From NCBI GenBank assembly GCA_020747015.1, contig JAGTJM010000013.1, positions 186,001 to 250,000 on the forward strand: a stretch of 64,000 nt of DNA, given 5' to 3'. Both the position numbers and the translations under genes were made by a program. The notes under the pieces were generated by a model. That model was not told the DNA's origin. It did not search any database and saw only the letters and a program-made list of their open reading frames with translations. This document shows, piece by piece, positions 11,939 to 23,960 of this stretch. The stretch's first letter is position 1. Each line of letters begins with the position of its first letter. The stretch is from Pyrenochaeta sp. MPI-SDFR-AT-0127 (taxonomy: Eukaryota; Ascomycota; Dothideomycetes; Pleosporales; Cucurbitariaceae).

Positions 11939-13627
11939 TTATAGTTCAAGACGCCACTGTACCTTGTCGTTTTCACCGGTCCTTCGTTTAATTGTCACGT
12001 AAGGGTCAATACTGGGTTTCATATTGCTCAATGGTATGCGTCCGTCGTCCTTCGTTGGCAACTTCATTACACCACCTTGCGCATCGGTGATGTCGAACAT
12101 GTGAATACATAACGTGACGAAACCTAAGATCTCGGTCATAGCGAAGTGTCGACCGGGACAGAGAACAGAGCCGCCGCCGAAAGCGCGGAATGCTGCACTA
12201 GGGACATTCTTCGGTAGCGGTAGGGCTGTCCTCTCATCCTTGTCCATGTGTGAATCAGCATCGGTAGTTGTCCATCGCTCTGGATTGAACTCTCCAGCAT
12301 CGGTGCCCCATGTAGCCGGGGAGACGTGGATGACACCTGAAGCTATCTGAATCATATTTCCCTCTGTCAGTACATACGGTGCATGGCCTGGCGCGGAGAT
12401 GGTGTGAGTGCCAGTGACCAGGCGCACAGAGGATAGGTTGCCAATCTGCCGGAGTGTCTCGCGGTATGTGGATACTATCAACGGGCACCGACTCTTCAGG
12501 ACCAACATATTGACGACTTTGCCCTTGTCATCTGTTTGAACAGCGCCCAACGTCTCCTCCCTAAGCGTTGCGAGTAAATCCGGTCTACTGAATATATTCG
12601 CTAAGAACCAGAATGTCGTTGGCACAGCGTTCCCCAATATGCCAAAAAGGAGGATGAGTTCGGACCGCCCGGCCATGGTGGTTGTGAAGCCGTGTTTCAA
12701 GTTGATGGCGACGCGTTTTTGTATCATGGGGCTCGCACTCGCATAATGCCCCTTTTCAACGAATTCACGCAACGCGCTGTTCAGCTCTCTACGCGCTTTC
12801 CAACTGCGGCGCGAGGTGAGTGAGGGCAAAATGTCGGCCATGAGGCCAATCATGCCGGCCTCAAAAGTCCAGAAGGACTGGATGAGGTGGGGGTGTAAGA
12901 TGAAAGGATTCTTGGGGCCGTAAACAGTGTAGGCATTTGCCTGCGTGAAGGTTTGTTTTACAAAGTCCAGTAGTCCGGTTGTCAGTTCATCGTTGCCCTT
13001 TTCCATTTCTGTTGGTAGGAGGCCGTTCAGCAAAGTGGAGAATTGCTCCAATTGCGTTGTGGATAGAGCATTGAGATTTGGTCCTGGACCTAGACTGCCT
13101 GATATCATCTCTTCACTTTCATTCATTAGCCCTTCATGCGGGCCATGCTCGCCATTGAGATTCCATCGGACTATCTCCATAGTTTTTTCATCAAGACCAA
13201 CAAGTCGCTTTGTGACCTCAAGTATCATCCCATAAAAGGTAAGGTTTGGGCTTTTCTTTTGTATCACTGTTGCAAGTCCTGGATCGATCACGACAACGGT
13301 CCTTTTGACCAGCGTTTGTAAGGTGAAGATCGGGTATTGTGTTTTTGCGTTAACGATGGCGAAGTATCTTGCGCCATGCCAAAACATGCCCAGCACATGG
13401 CCAAGGAAGGGGAGATAGGGGTGAGGAATTAGTGGTGGTGAGGAAGAATGTTGCAGAGCTGCGAGGAGGGTTTCGGTATCGAGGAGGAAGCTCAGAACTG
13501 CATAGAAGAGTAAAAAAGTCCTTGCTTCTGATAACGGAAAGATATACAGCGTTGTGCTAAGAGTGAGTAGGTGGTGTAGCCAAGGTATATTTGCGTTGCC
13601 AAGGCGGGTGAGGAGCGGTATTGCCAT
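11939..13627 (-). CDS. Cytochrome P450, CYP7/CYP8-like
   Basis: Single exon, 562 residues from the ATG at 13627 (the open frame extends 11 codons upstream but only with a GTG). Two hydrophobic N-terminal stretches suggest a membrane anchor. Seen are the K-helix ExxR in YRETLR, the PERW motif (FNPERW) and the heme loop FGGGSVLCPG with Cys490. The GGGSxxCPGR form and the absence of a strong AGxDTT helix-I motif recall the CYP7/CYP8 (sterol 7-alpha-hydroxylase, prostacyclin-synthase-like) group, as found in several fungal P450s. Substrate unknown. It converges on the SRA gene with only 82 nt between stop codons. Confidence 0.92.
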   Translation of the reverse strand: MAIPLLTRLGNANIPWLHHLLTLSTTLYIFPLSEARTFLLFYAVLSFLLDTETLLAALQHSSSPPLIPHPYLPFLGHVLGMFWHGARYFAIVNAKTQYPIFTLQTLVKRTVVVIDPGLATVIQKKSPNLTFYGMILEVTKRLVGLDEKTMEIVRWNLNGEHGPHEGLMNESEEMISGSLGPGPNLNALSTTQLEQFSTLLNGLLPTEMEKGNDELTTGLLDFVKQTFTQANAYTVYGPKNPFILHPHLIQSFWTFEAGMIGLMADILPSLTSRRSWKARRELNSALREFVEKGHYASASPMIQKRVAINLKHGFTTTMAGRSELILLFGILGNAVPTTFWFLANIFSRPDLLATLREETLGAVQTDDKGKVVNMLVLKSRCPLIVSTYRETLRQIGNLSSVRLVTGTHTISAPGHAPYVLTEGNMIQIASGVIHVSPATWGTDAGEFNPERWTTTDADSHMDKDERTALPLPKNVPSAAFRAFGGGSVLCPGRHFAMTEILGFVTLCIHMFDITDAQGGVMKLPTKDDGRIPLSNMKPSIDPYVTIKRRTGENDKVQWRLEL

Positions 13628-14026
13628 TGCACGCGAAGATTGAACCCCAAAAGGGACCACAAAGTAGCGCGAACGATTACTGTTGGACCATCCGGCAAAT
13701 GCGAATGATAGTCGAATGCATATGCGCAGATGGAGGTATGCAAAGAACTGTGGTTCACGTGGAAAGGACCGACCCTTTGATTACGGCGGGCGGCTAATAT
13801 AGTGCGGCAGGCGGCACATTCTGAAGCTTGCTTGTGCTCGCATAAAGGTGCCGGCTTGTGCTTTGCTTGTCATTCGAAGTTGAAGCCATCCTCCCAGGAT
13901 GTTCATCCTGATATATTGATCATAACTTGTAGCTCTCGGCGCTTCCACGATGTGCAATTGTGATAACTCAACACTCAGGAGAGGTCCTGGGCCCTTTCAA
14001 TGACCAATGTTAGTTTTTAAAATTGC
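13628..14026. other. Intergenic region, promoter of the CYP7-like gene
   Basis: About 400 nt between two minus-strand genes, with GC-rich motifs near 13790-13860. No gene or repeat was supported. Confidence 0.5.
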
Positions 14027-15186
14027 CTACACAATAACATTAATCTCATTCCCATTGGCCCAACCCTCAACAGTCTCCTTCAGCGTGTCCGCCAAGGTCG
14101 TGAGGGTCCTTTGCGAGAACCACGCTAAATGCGGGCTCACTGTAATGTTCAAATCCTTCGCATCTTCGGCAAGGAGTGGTGTATCCTCCGAACCTCCAAC
14201 AGGCTCGATTTGGTACACATCTGTTGCATAACCCGCTATCTGCTTGTCCTTCAAGGCTTGCACGACAGCTGCCTCGTCTACTATGCCACCTCTCGCAATA
14301 TTGATCAACACAGAGTATGGATGCATCTGCTTGAACTCGGCGGTGGAAAGGAGGTTCAGCGTTTCTGGGGTTCGCGGGAGAGCAAGGACGAGAACAGTGG
14401 ATTGACAGAGGGCGTCATCGAAGGGCACCCGCTCGTCAGTACTCGGCGCTGGCAACACGCCACCGGGTGAGGGCGTAGACGGTATCTTGCGAGAAGCGAT
14501 AATGACTCCTGCGAGGAGAGGAGGGACAGGGTTAGTCTACGTCTAGCACGGAATTGGTACATGGACACTTACTCATGCCCAACGCTCGACCCACTGCGGC
14601 GATGCGTTTACCTGTCAAACATTGTTCAGTGCTGGATTCTTCAACCCGATTGGGATTACCTACCCAGACCCCCATTACCGATGATGCCCATGGTCTCATC
14701 TTTACACGTCAACGGAGGCGCGCCATCCGGCAGCCGCATATACCTATTCACGCTCCCTTCCCGTTTCCACTCGCTAGGCTGACCAGGATGGCCTCTGGTT
14801 ACACGATCCAGCAACACGGTCCGCCGCCTGGCAGCAAAGTACAAGCTGATGGCATGCTCTGAAACCGCATCCAGGGCTGCGCCTGGACAATTCGTCACCC
14901 GAATGCCACGCCGTCTGCATCCTTCAAGGTCGACGGGGTCGGTGCCAGTTGCGGATACGGCGACATAGCGTAACTTCGGCGTCACGTCGGGATGCAATGT
15001 TTCGGCGTCGATCTTAACCGTCGTTGTGATGACAATTGTGGCATTGCGGATGCGGGTATGGAGCTCCTCGCGTGTGGAGGTGGTTTCATACGCGGTAAGG
15101 CTGGAGGAATGGGGAAGAGCAAAGGTAAAGCCATGGGCTGGGAGGGGTTGATGTTGTTTTTCAAGGGCAACGATTTTGTGATGCAT
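14027..15186 (-). CDS. D-isomer-specific 2-hydroxyacid dehydrogenase
   Basis: Three exons (15186-14664, 14611-14573, 14508-14027), the middle one only 39 nt, give 347 residues, the normal family length. The joins rebuild the NAD(P)-binding loop GNGGLGKRIAAVG (about 169-181). Catalytic residues are in place: Arg in NIARGGIVDE, Glu in YQIEPV and His in SPHLAW. It should reduce or oxidise a small 2-keto/2-hydroxy acid, glyoxylate/hydroxypyruvate type by general similarity, in the cytosol. Exact substrate is not readable. The neighbouring permease is divergent across 1 kb. Confidence 0.93.
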
Positions 15187-16191
15187 GGTAATGACGTTGT
15201 GAAGACGTGTATGTATTGATTGGTTAACCAGGCATGAAAGGGAGACTGCGGGCTAGAAGATTGGGTTCATCGTGTGCTGCGACTATTTACATTGAAGCAA
15301 CTGGCTTTGCGTCAAAGCGAGGGAAGCTTCGATCCGCAGACGGTCCATCGAAACTTCCTCGCTATTGACGCGGTAGGGCGCGCGGCTGCCTGTTTCTGAG
15401 CGATGAGGGGGGCGTGTGAGGAAGGAGCGACTGCGACTATTGTCCTCAGCGTGAGTGCAACAACCATGCTCCTCTTGCGCCTCCTCCCCTCACTCGCCTG
15501 TGCATCTTCTCTCCGGATCCAGATAATCCTTTTCAATCCTCACATGCTGCTCAATCCCCCTCCCCGCCCAACTGGGATGCTGCCTGCAGCACGCGACCAC
15601 TCGGTCGGTTCGTCGCCATGCTTTCGGAGTCTAAACCGATGCGATGCAACCAGCCGACGCCAGTCATGACCACCTCGGCGAATCCCATTGGCTAGCGTGG
15701 CCACTATGTCGTAAACTTACAGCGAACACCCCCCAAACCCTCCAATGAACCCTGATCAACCTCACACAGCAAATGACGCTTGCGGCAGGAGATCCTCAGG
15801 GCATCGTGCGGCGTTTGAAATCTCATCTGCTGGCCCACTTTGTCGAAAAATCTCGGACGCTGCTGCGGCTACGCGGCTGCAAGTAAGTGTCATTGGACCC
15901 GTCCGGTGATTTACTCGGCCGTACTAAGACAGCCCTATCCGAGGTCGTCCCATCAGCAATGGGCGCGCCAAGACCGGATTCGTCTTCCATTTGGGATTTC
16001 GCGTGGGCCGCCAGAAGGGACTTGTGCATTTTCCTGGCTAGTGGGCCTGGACCTTGCACCAACTGACGTCCCTCTCGCAACCCTTCAAAGCTGGCACAGA
16101 TCCGCGTCGGCACATGCCACAAAGCTCTGCTTCGCGACAAACACGCACCCTCCCAGGCCCCTCGCGACAAGACGACAGCACCACGCCCCTC
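15187..16191. other. Divergent promoter region (dehydrogenase / permease)
   Basis: About 1 kb, CT-rich on the plus strand towards the permease. Overlapping short frames on both strands look like composition effects. No gene supported. Confidence 0.5.
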
Positions 16192-18142
16192 ATGTCTAAC
16201 TACCGCTACGGCACGCAGTCAGATGCGTATGCCGCTGAAAACGACGTGATCCCCCGCCCCCATGCTGAGAAGGAGTCCAAACTCGGCCTCGATAACCAAT
16301 ACTCGCACGATGGTAGCCGCAACGATGCCGACGACCTGCTCGCCGCCATGGGCTACAAGTCAGAGTTGGTGCGATCAAGATCGACTTTGCAGGTTGCCTT
16401 CATGTCCTTCGTCCTCGCTTCCGTCCCATACGGTTTGGCCACGACCCTCTACTACCCCATCGTAGGAGGAGGTCCGACAAACATCATCTGGGGTTGGCTC
16501 GCCGTGTCTCTCATCATCCTGTGCGTCGCAGCCTCGCTGGGCGAGATCACAAGCGTTTACCCCACAAGTGGTGGCGTCTACTACCAGACTTTCATGATCA
16601 CCCCACCTTCTTATCGGAAGATCGCTTCGTGGATCTGTGGTTGGTGCTTCGTAGTTGGCAACATTACTATCACTCTCTCGGTCCAATTCGCTACCGCTCT
16701 TTTCGTCGTGGCATGTGTCAACGTCTTCGAAACCGAGCCTGGCGTTGGCGTTCTTGCCGGTGAACCCTACCAAGTCTACCTGATTTTCCTCGGTATCACC
16801 CTCCTCTGCAATGCCGTGTCTGCCTTTGGAAACCGCTGGCTGCCCTGGTTGGACGTGAGAACCCCCCTCCCCCTTTCAAAGCGTACCATGTATGCGTTAC
16901 TTACAGACGCTAGACTTTTGCCATTTTCTGGACCTTTGCAGGCGTGCTTGCCATTATCATATGCGTCCTTGCCATCGCCAAGAATGGGCGTCACAACGCC
17001 AAATACGTCTTTACCGAATTTGACCCTTCCAACTCTGGCTGGGTCCCTGGATGGTCTTTCATGGTCGGATTACTCCATGCAGCCTATGCGACTTCATCGA
17101 CTGGAATGATTGTCTCGTGAGCCTCCCCTTCTTACCAAAGCGACACAAGCCCAAGCAAAGCTCCCAAACAAGCTTCCCATGCAACTTTCCCACGCGCCCG
17201 TCACTGCACCCCCAAGCAACTCATGACTGATCGCGACATATGCTGTGTCCAAACGCGGTAAACCCCACTTTTGAACTGACCACGTGCTAACTGACATGTA
17301 GGATGTGCGAAGAGGTTCGAGAGCCTGCGACACAGGTGCCAAAGGCTATGGTTGCGACTGTTGCGCTTAACACCATCTGTGGCCTTGTCTTCCTGATCCC
17401 CCTCGTCTTTGTCTTGCCTGATCAAGCATCGCTCGCAGCTCTCCTTTCAGGTCAGCCAACGCCCGTCATCATCAAAGATGCTGTAGGTTCATCTGGTGCT
17501 GCCATCGGTCTTCTCGTTCCACTCCTTGTCCTTGGACTCCTCTGCGGTATCGGTTGCACAACTGCTGCATCTCGCGCCACCTGGGCCTTTTCTCGCGACG
17601 GTGCTATCCCGGGATACAAGTGGTGGAGAGTCGTCAACACCAAGCTCGATGTTCCTCTGAACGCCATGATGCTTAGCATGGTTGTTCAGCTCGTGCTCGG
17701 TCTCATTTACTTCGGTGCCTACGCTGCCTTCGCTGCCTTTTCCGGTGTTGGTGTCATCTGCTTGACCCTGAGTTATGCGGCCCCTATCTTTGTCTCGGTC
17801 CTTACTGGGCGTAAACAAGTCAAGGAGGGACAATTCCATCTTGGGCAATTTGGCCTCTTCTGCAACGTCGTTGCGCTGGGTAAGTCCTGATCATGATGTT
17901 TCAAGTACAGCTCACTAATTCGGAACGCAGCCTGGTCTGCACTTGCAACTCCTTTGTTCTGTATGCCAACCTTCCGCATGGTCACTGCCGCCACCATGAA
18001 CTACGCTTCTGTCGTCTTGGCTGCCGTTATCGTCATCTCGACCGTATGGTACTTTGTCTGGGGCAAGAAGAACTACGAGGGACCACCAACACACGAGGAT
18101 GCCATCCTCGAAGCCAGGAGAGCGAGCATGGCTAGTCATTAA
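16192..18142 (+). CDS. APC-superfamily amino acid / choline permease
   Basis: Four exons (16192-16854, 16914-17116, 17302-17879, 17931-18142) give 551 residues. The first intron ends at CTAG before ACTTTTGCC, which restores a helix (TFAIFWTFAGVLAIIICVL), whereas the nearer TTGCAG site breaks it. About 12 hydrophobic helices are visible, with the APC-typical first helix containing GLATTLYYPIVGGGP, a consensus GEITSVYPTSGGVYY, and CEEVREPATQVPKAM between helices 6 and 7. This matches the fungal ACT group that includes the choline carrier HNM1 and GABA permeases. Substrate is unresolved. A second in-frame ATG at 16114 would add 26 residues; I prefer MSNYRYG at 16192. Confidence 0.92.
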
Positions 18143-19035
18143 ATCAAATCGTGAGATGTCCTAGCCATTGTTGACAGTAGGAAGCCTGTGTGGTAATTGC
18201 CTCGGGGCAGCAAAGAGGTGGAAGTCGAATAATTCGCGAAACACCGCAGATAAATAGGACTTCTCTTCTGTTCAAATTTTGTCAGCCCTTCATGTGACTC
18301 CTGGTGGTTGCCCCACTATTCTCCTGCGCGATATGCGTCTTGGCGTCCATTTCTGTACTAATCTGCTGAGACATGTGCACGCATAGGGTTGCACAGGCGC
18401 GAAAAAAAGGTTCCAGAACATGCTTTGAGCTTCAATTACGCCGCAAGGAATGCCGTCTGGCTTCCTCATCCGTCGTGGACGAGACACGTGCAAGACATAT
18501 CACCGGTAATGAGCCGTGGAAGCATCGTGTGTCAGCGTCCCGTTTGCCCAACGCAGGTATCCATTGACTCAGGCACAATGATAATTTCCGGAGACATACG
18601 TAAGTCACACAGCAGATTTTGAATTTTGATGTCCTGCCACGTCAGACACTCTCCAGGAGCGAAGGACAAACTCCAGTGGTTGTGTGGGGTGTGATGTTAG
18701 GAGTTCTTAGTATTGAGCTTTAGTCTTCATGATTTCCTATTGGCGATGGAATCGTGGTGGGTACTACTACGAGACAGAACAGCACGTCATGGTTACCCTG
18801 GCTCTCGAGGATGTTCAATTGCTTCTCTACTTGGCGCATAGCTGGGCTTTTAGCTTTATCTTCAAATCACAAGAGTTGGAGTAGGGTTATTTGGTAACGA
18901 GTACTATTTTGATAGTGTCAACTTGAAAAAGAGAAGAGATCATCATTTCTTTCCATTTGTTCAAATTGTTGCTACATGAACACTCTAGCCTTGTATTCAA
19001 CAACATGAATGGTGTTGGGTACCCAAGCCTTTGCC
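18143..19035. other. Convergent intergenic region
   Basis: About 890 nt, moderately AT-rich, between two converging stop codons. No gene, RNA or clear repeat was supported. Confidence 0.5.
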
Positions 19036-21722
19036 TTATACCGAGACTCGATCTGGCTCGGTATCTTCGCCCACGATTGTAGCAGATTCATCGGTGTATT
19101 CCTCATATTCCTCCTCATATTCCTCTTCGTAGTCTTCGTAGTCTTCGGCATAGTTTACATATGCTTGGGCGTTGGTGTACGCCTCAGTGACCATATAAGG
19201 CTGTGATGCTGTATATCCCAAGGCACTCAACGAACCCAGGGCACCTTGATTCCACTCGGTAGGCATCACTATGGAGACAACTGGTTCTTCTATAACGATA
19301 CCCAAGCCATACGGATTTGGAGTACCTAAACAGCCGGCCAGTCCTGGCAGTGCATCCACCATCTCTTTGCCTGTAAATGCCATCTTCGTTTCAGCCTCGA
19401 CTATCCTCTCTAAAGTCCAACCATGCTTTTCGTCTTCGTCGTTGAACTGCTTGTCAACCCTACATTGCTGGCAAATCATCGTACCGTGGTATGATTTTAG
19501 CTTCTCGCTCTTGTCCAGACACGCATGATGGTACCATCGAACTACACAGTCTCTGTTGGCACACTGTGCGATCCGAACAGCGTATGTTCGAGCGGGCTGC
19601 TTGCAAGAGCAGATCAGGTCTTTGGGAGAGGGAACATAAGTTTCGTATGCTTCATATGTTTCGTTCGACACTGTGTCGTAGATATCCTCGGGTTTGAATG
19701 GGGAGCGTTTTGCCAAGTTGGGGGAGAATGGCTGATGCGGATTTTCGACCTTGCATACGGATTTGGTCATAGTAGGGCCGCTCTTCAAACTTGGAGGCAG
19801 CTTCTTCTTCCATGATTTGAATTGTTGTGCCCTTGCGTTTGACTCATAGAGAGCTTGTGAATCTTGTGATTGCTCGAACTCACTGCTCAGGGTCAAACGA
19901 CTAGAACTTGGATTTGCCTTGAGATCCACCTTTGCCGCGTCAGCGTCTTCTCTGGGCGCTTGCGCACGAGGTTGAAGTTTGGGTAACTGCCAAGTCGGTG
20001 CGAAGAGTCTTCGGATGTCAGGGTCTGATCTCTTCTCCTTCGCCATTATGTCCCTCTTTGCCGTAGCCATACGAATGTAGGTAACGATGGCGTTTTTGTC
20101 AATCTCAACACCAAACGTATGATTTGTTTTGCGTTCAGGAGTGACAGAGCTACTCGTAGTACTGAAGTCTGGCTCGCTTGGGCTGAGGGCTTTGCTGCCA
20201 AGTCGAGGGTACTGTTCAATGTGGTGTGCTTGGACGGGTGGATGGGATGGGGACTGGTTGGTAGAAGCTTTTCCGGGAAGTGAAATCAGTCGATTGACTG
20301 TGTCCAAGGCAGAAACTTTAGTAGCCAAAGACGATGCAGCACTACCAACAGACATTCGCCTCAGTGTCTGTGTGAAAGGCCTTGTACCTGGCAGTGAAAG
20401 ATTTGGCATTATGTTTTCAGTAATTTCTTCCTTGTGGCAGTCTGTCTTTTGATCTGACCAGATCTTAACTACAGCGAAGTTGGCTCCGATTCGACGATGT
20501 CGCGCGGACGTGGAGAGGTTTTCGGGGGCTTGCTGCTGTAATGGGAGTCGACAAAAGCTTGCGCCATCGAATTTTAAGGATGACTGTATGTGGTTAGTAA
20601 TCTGTTGCGGTTGTCTACTCATCGAAATCAACACATATAGAGGTCGAGACGAAGAGGGTGTTGGGCACTGACCAGTGTAGGCTCAGCACTCGACTCATCC
20701 GGGACAGCCAACTGACTCCCACTTCTTCCTGCCTGGCCTGTTTCTGGTCTCTCAATGGGTAGCGTTATTTCTGAGTTGGAGTTCTTGCACCGATCAAGGA
20801 TTTTCCAGGCCTTGACTCTCGAATTCATCAAACGTTCCAGGCACTCAACGCAGAAGGCCAAAGGCTTCTGAGGGATAAGTCTCTTGCTTATTTGAGTCCA
20901 GTGTGGATCTTGCATCTTCTCACCATTGCGCCTAAAGACTAGCACCTTCCCCCTAGCAATGAGAACATCATTCGTCGGTGTTACAGAGCCCCAGTCTAGA
21001 AGTGGCTCTAACACTACAATATGCGCATGGGTGGTATGCTTGCCTTTCTCCTTCTGACAGATTATGCCCTGGCAACAGATTTGCGAGCTATCACGTAGGA
21101 CAAAGATATGTTCCGCTAATGGCGTTAGAATCAATGGAGGCCTAGACGGAAGTCACTTACAGTCTAGAAGAGTGGAGATAATCTTAATGTGACAAGCTAA
21201 AAGCTCATCATCATCCGATACACCATTATTGCCAATGGCTGCCGAGATACGCGCAGCGGTAGGATTTCTGATGAATGGACCAAAGCCACGTGAGAGTTCA
21301 TCTAAATCTGCATCCGATGATAGGATGGAAGCGTGGTGTTGAGGTAGCTCTCGCCAAAGCTTTGCTTGTAAGTTGGGAAGATGGTTGTGAGGGATAGAAT
21401 CGAGGGGCCGTGGATAGCCATATTCATCCGTGATATAGTAGGAGTGCAAGTGATCCCGGATGAAGCGGCGCAGGGTATCAGCGCTTTCCTTCCCTGGAAT
21501 CGGAAAGATCAAGTGCGAACTCTCTACATCTGGCTGTAGTGTGTACAACCCTTCAGCATCATCGTAACTCGTCATGTGCTTTCTGCCTTTTAGGTCCAGA
21601 GTCGGTTCATAGTCTGAGTCATCGCTGGTTTCGTCCACCGATACCGATGAGCATGTTCCATTCCAAGTATGTTCGTATGGCGTATAGTCGACATGGGATG
21701 AGGACTCCGACGTTTGATCCAT
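19036..21722 (-). CDS. PHD-finger protein of unknown function
   Basis: Exons 21722-21161, 21115-20673 and 20583-19036 give 850 residues. The second intron has a textbook TACTAAC branch point 11 nt before its AG. The N-terminal third (about 65-320) looks globular, has several Cys and His, and matches no domain I know. The middle is Ser/Thr-rich and disordered. A C4HC3 PHD finger sits near residues 659-709: CSC, CANRDC, WYHHAC, then CQQC. The C-terminus is an acidic Glu/Tyr/Asp repeat. PHD fingers usually read histone H3 tails, so a nuclear chromatin role is likely. The bound mark and the partner complex cannot be told from sequence. Confidence 0.85.
19087..19156 (-). repeat. Coding microsatellite for an acidic Glu-Tyr-Asp tail
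   Basis: Imperfect tandem units (ttcctcata and gtcttc on the plus strand) encode the EDYEEEYEEEYEEY-type C-terminal tail of the PHD protein. Confidence 0.6.
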
Positions 21723-22736
21723 GTTACTTTGTCAAAGAGTATTCAAATTGACAGCCGCTTTTGAGTATAAGGGTTGTTGCTTGTGGGGCCTCAAGGTAGC
21801 GCTACGATGAGGGTGAAGCTGGAAACGTCGGTGGTAAGCACTCAAATTGAGTTATCTAAGGTACAGCTATTCTGGTAGAATTAGAGGTTGAGAAATTGAA
21901 AGGACTGATTGTGTTAATCCGCATAAAATACGATTGTGGTCAGTGGTGAAAAGACCTTGCGTTCCGTTGAAGCAAATATGTAGAGCCCCAGCTGCCTTCG
22001 AGGGTGACTTTTATATGCCAAGACATATCAATTACACAGGAGAACCACGGAAGCAGGAAAACAAATCAATAGTGTCAGAAATATCATTGAATGTGTAAGT
22101 CAGGAACCGGTCTGTCACGAATGTGGTTGGGACAACCGTAACCAGTCTAAGTAGTGCCAACTTTTAATATTGTCAGCAAATCCGCGCCCACGGAGCCTTC
22201 GACTCGTAAAGTATGGCGAAGAGAAATATTGGAAATTGAGCATGGATACAGAGATGAGAACCCAAACAGAAGTGATATACTTAGCCAATGTGAGAGCTAT
22301 TGTGGTGCCTTAAGATTGTCCCCGGGAACCTGAACACATGGCCCACAACAGTGGTGCCATGTTACAATACCTGAAGCTAACTTAGAATAAGAACAGTATT
22401 TGTAGGTGAAGGATTCTTCACGGTGAACCTTGGGACGACGTTGTGAAGTCGGCAAGATCTGTTCCGGTGCGGTCACCCAAGGAATGAACGACACCTCCCT
22501 ACTTCATAGCACCACTACTTCTTGCCAGCACCATGTATTGCAATTGGAAAAAAATATTCATTATATCGTGACCAACACCATGCCCAATGACAGGACACAA
22601 AGCCAAATCATTGTGGATTGTATCCCGTAACATCCAAGTCACCAAGCATGGATCCACCCAAGATATCACTTTGCTAGCAACCGTTGCACTTCCGCCTGGA
22701 GATTTCAAATCCAACAACTCTCCACAACCAAACTAT
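21723..22736. other. Intergenic region upstream of the PHD-finger gene
   Basis: About 1 kb, AT-rich in places, holding the promoter of the PHD gene and the 3' end of the small secreted protein gene. No further gene supported. Confidence 0.5.
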
Positions 22737-23329
22737 CTACAATGCAACCGCGGCACCAGCAACAATTGCCACCAATGCACCACCGAGAGAAAGACCCATG
22801 CCCACCGGTCGAGCAGCATCATTCGCCTTGTTCGCGCTGGCTTGTACACTGGCCTGAATCTCCTCGTTCTTCTTTTTCATGCCGTCGAAGACATTCTTCG
22901 CTTCTGTTGGCATCGCATTGTACCTGCATTGGCATTAGCACAACCCAGCGGCACCGCAAAGCACATGAGGAATAATTTACCAAGCGGGAGTCGTGGTATA
23001 TGTCAACACGGTATTAGTGGCTGTCACGGCTCCTGGTACGTCTCTACCAGTCTGTTGGTATGCTCGCATAACATCCCATGCCTTGGTCCAGTCGGCACCA
23101 GTCGTGAGTGTAGCGTAGTAGCTTTGGACAGCCGAGGCATACGCCTTGGTCATGGATGCCAGCTGAAATGGAATCAGAGGTGGACTCATGGTGCTGCAGG
23201 TAGAGAAGCCATGCGGGGCTTACTTACCTGTTTATCATCTTTAGCACTGAAACTCAGCGGCTCCTCAATGACCCAAGTTGCGCATGCGGACCCAACAAGG
23301 GTGAAGGAGAGGAGAGGTTTGCAGAGCAT
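22737..23329 (-). CDS. Small secreted protein, probably GPI-anchored (family member A)
   Basis: Exons 23329-23228, 23162-22981 and 22923-22737 give 156 residues. A signal peptide (cleavage near ACA-TWV at about 16-18), a soluble middle with the block TTTPAWYNAMP and a C-terminal hydrophobic tail (GLSLGGALVAIVAGAAVAL) after small residues fit secretion followed by a GPI anchor. The first intron is phase 0 just after the signal region. It shares layout, intron position and the PxWYxAxP block with the gene at 32721-33357. Function unknown; a cell-surface protein or effector candidate. Individual exons are short, so the gene is easy to miss by open-frame searching. Confidence 0.8.
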
Positions 23330-23860
23330 GATTTGCAAGTAGTAGCGGATACACAGTAAGATTGAGAGAAAAATTCCTCGTTATTATCCACAAAAGGCCA
23401 TCACCGACTTCTTATACCAACACCCCTTATTCCCTGTTTAGATATCAAACCTCGTATTGCCCATTGTTGCCTACTCGTTCATCACCTCGCTAGTCTGCTT
23501 TGAGTATCAACTCCTGTCTACCAGAGCGTATCGATCCTTAGCCGAGTGCTTAGGACCGCCAAACTAATATATGTAAGATACTCGGGTCCGGTCACACGTG
23601 CCCTGACAACTACGCCGCACATGATTTGAATACCATGGTTTGTATTCGTTCCCCATGGGGCTTTTGACGTCAGAGCCATTTCCCCATGTAGTGGAACAAC
23701 GCATTTGTAATCGGCGTACACAGCCTAGAGTGAACTCAAGGATAACTGATACAGGTAGGCCGGTATGCGTACACAGCTGCTTCCGTTTGTTCATGAAACT
23801 GTTAGTCATCTTCTAAATGATGGATACATGATGGATCAGGCAACTTTGGATGCTTAAATA
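23330..23860. other. Intergenic region left of the transposon
   Basis: About 530 nt with no supported gene. It ends in the TA dinucleotide (23859-23860) that is the left target-site copy of the Fot1/pogo element. Confidence 0.5.
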
Positions 23861-23960
23861 AGCTAGCGTACATAGAAGTCGCCCACCCCTAGAAGTCGCC
23901 CACCCAACCAAAACAAGGATCACCAATTCAACGCGCGATAGCTCAACAACCACGCTTATA
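23861..23960 (+). repeat. Left 100-bp terminal inverted repeat
   Basis: Begins AGCTAGCGTACATAGAAG and is base-for-base the reverse complement of 25551-25650. Inside it the 16-mer TAGAAGTCGCCCACCC occurs twice (23873-23888 and 23890-23905), spaced 17 nt, likely a doubled transposase binding site. The transposase stop codon lies within this repeat. Confidence 0.95.

Noticed and set aside
16942..16950. Splice acceptor TTGCAG in the permease gene
   Set aside because: Puts the next exon in a frame that ends early and breaks a membrane helix; the CTAG site at 16913 restores it.
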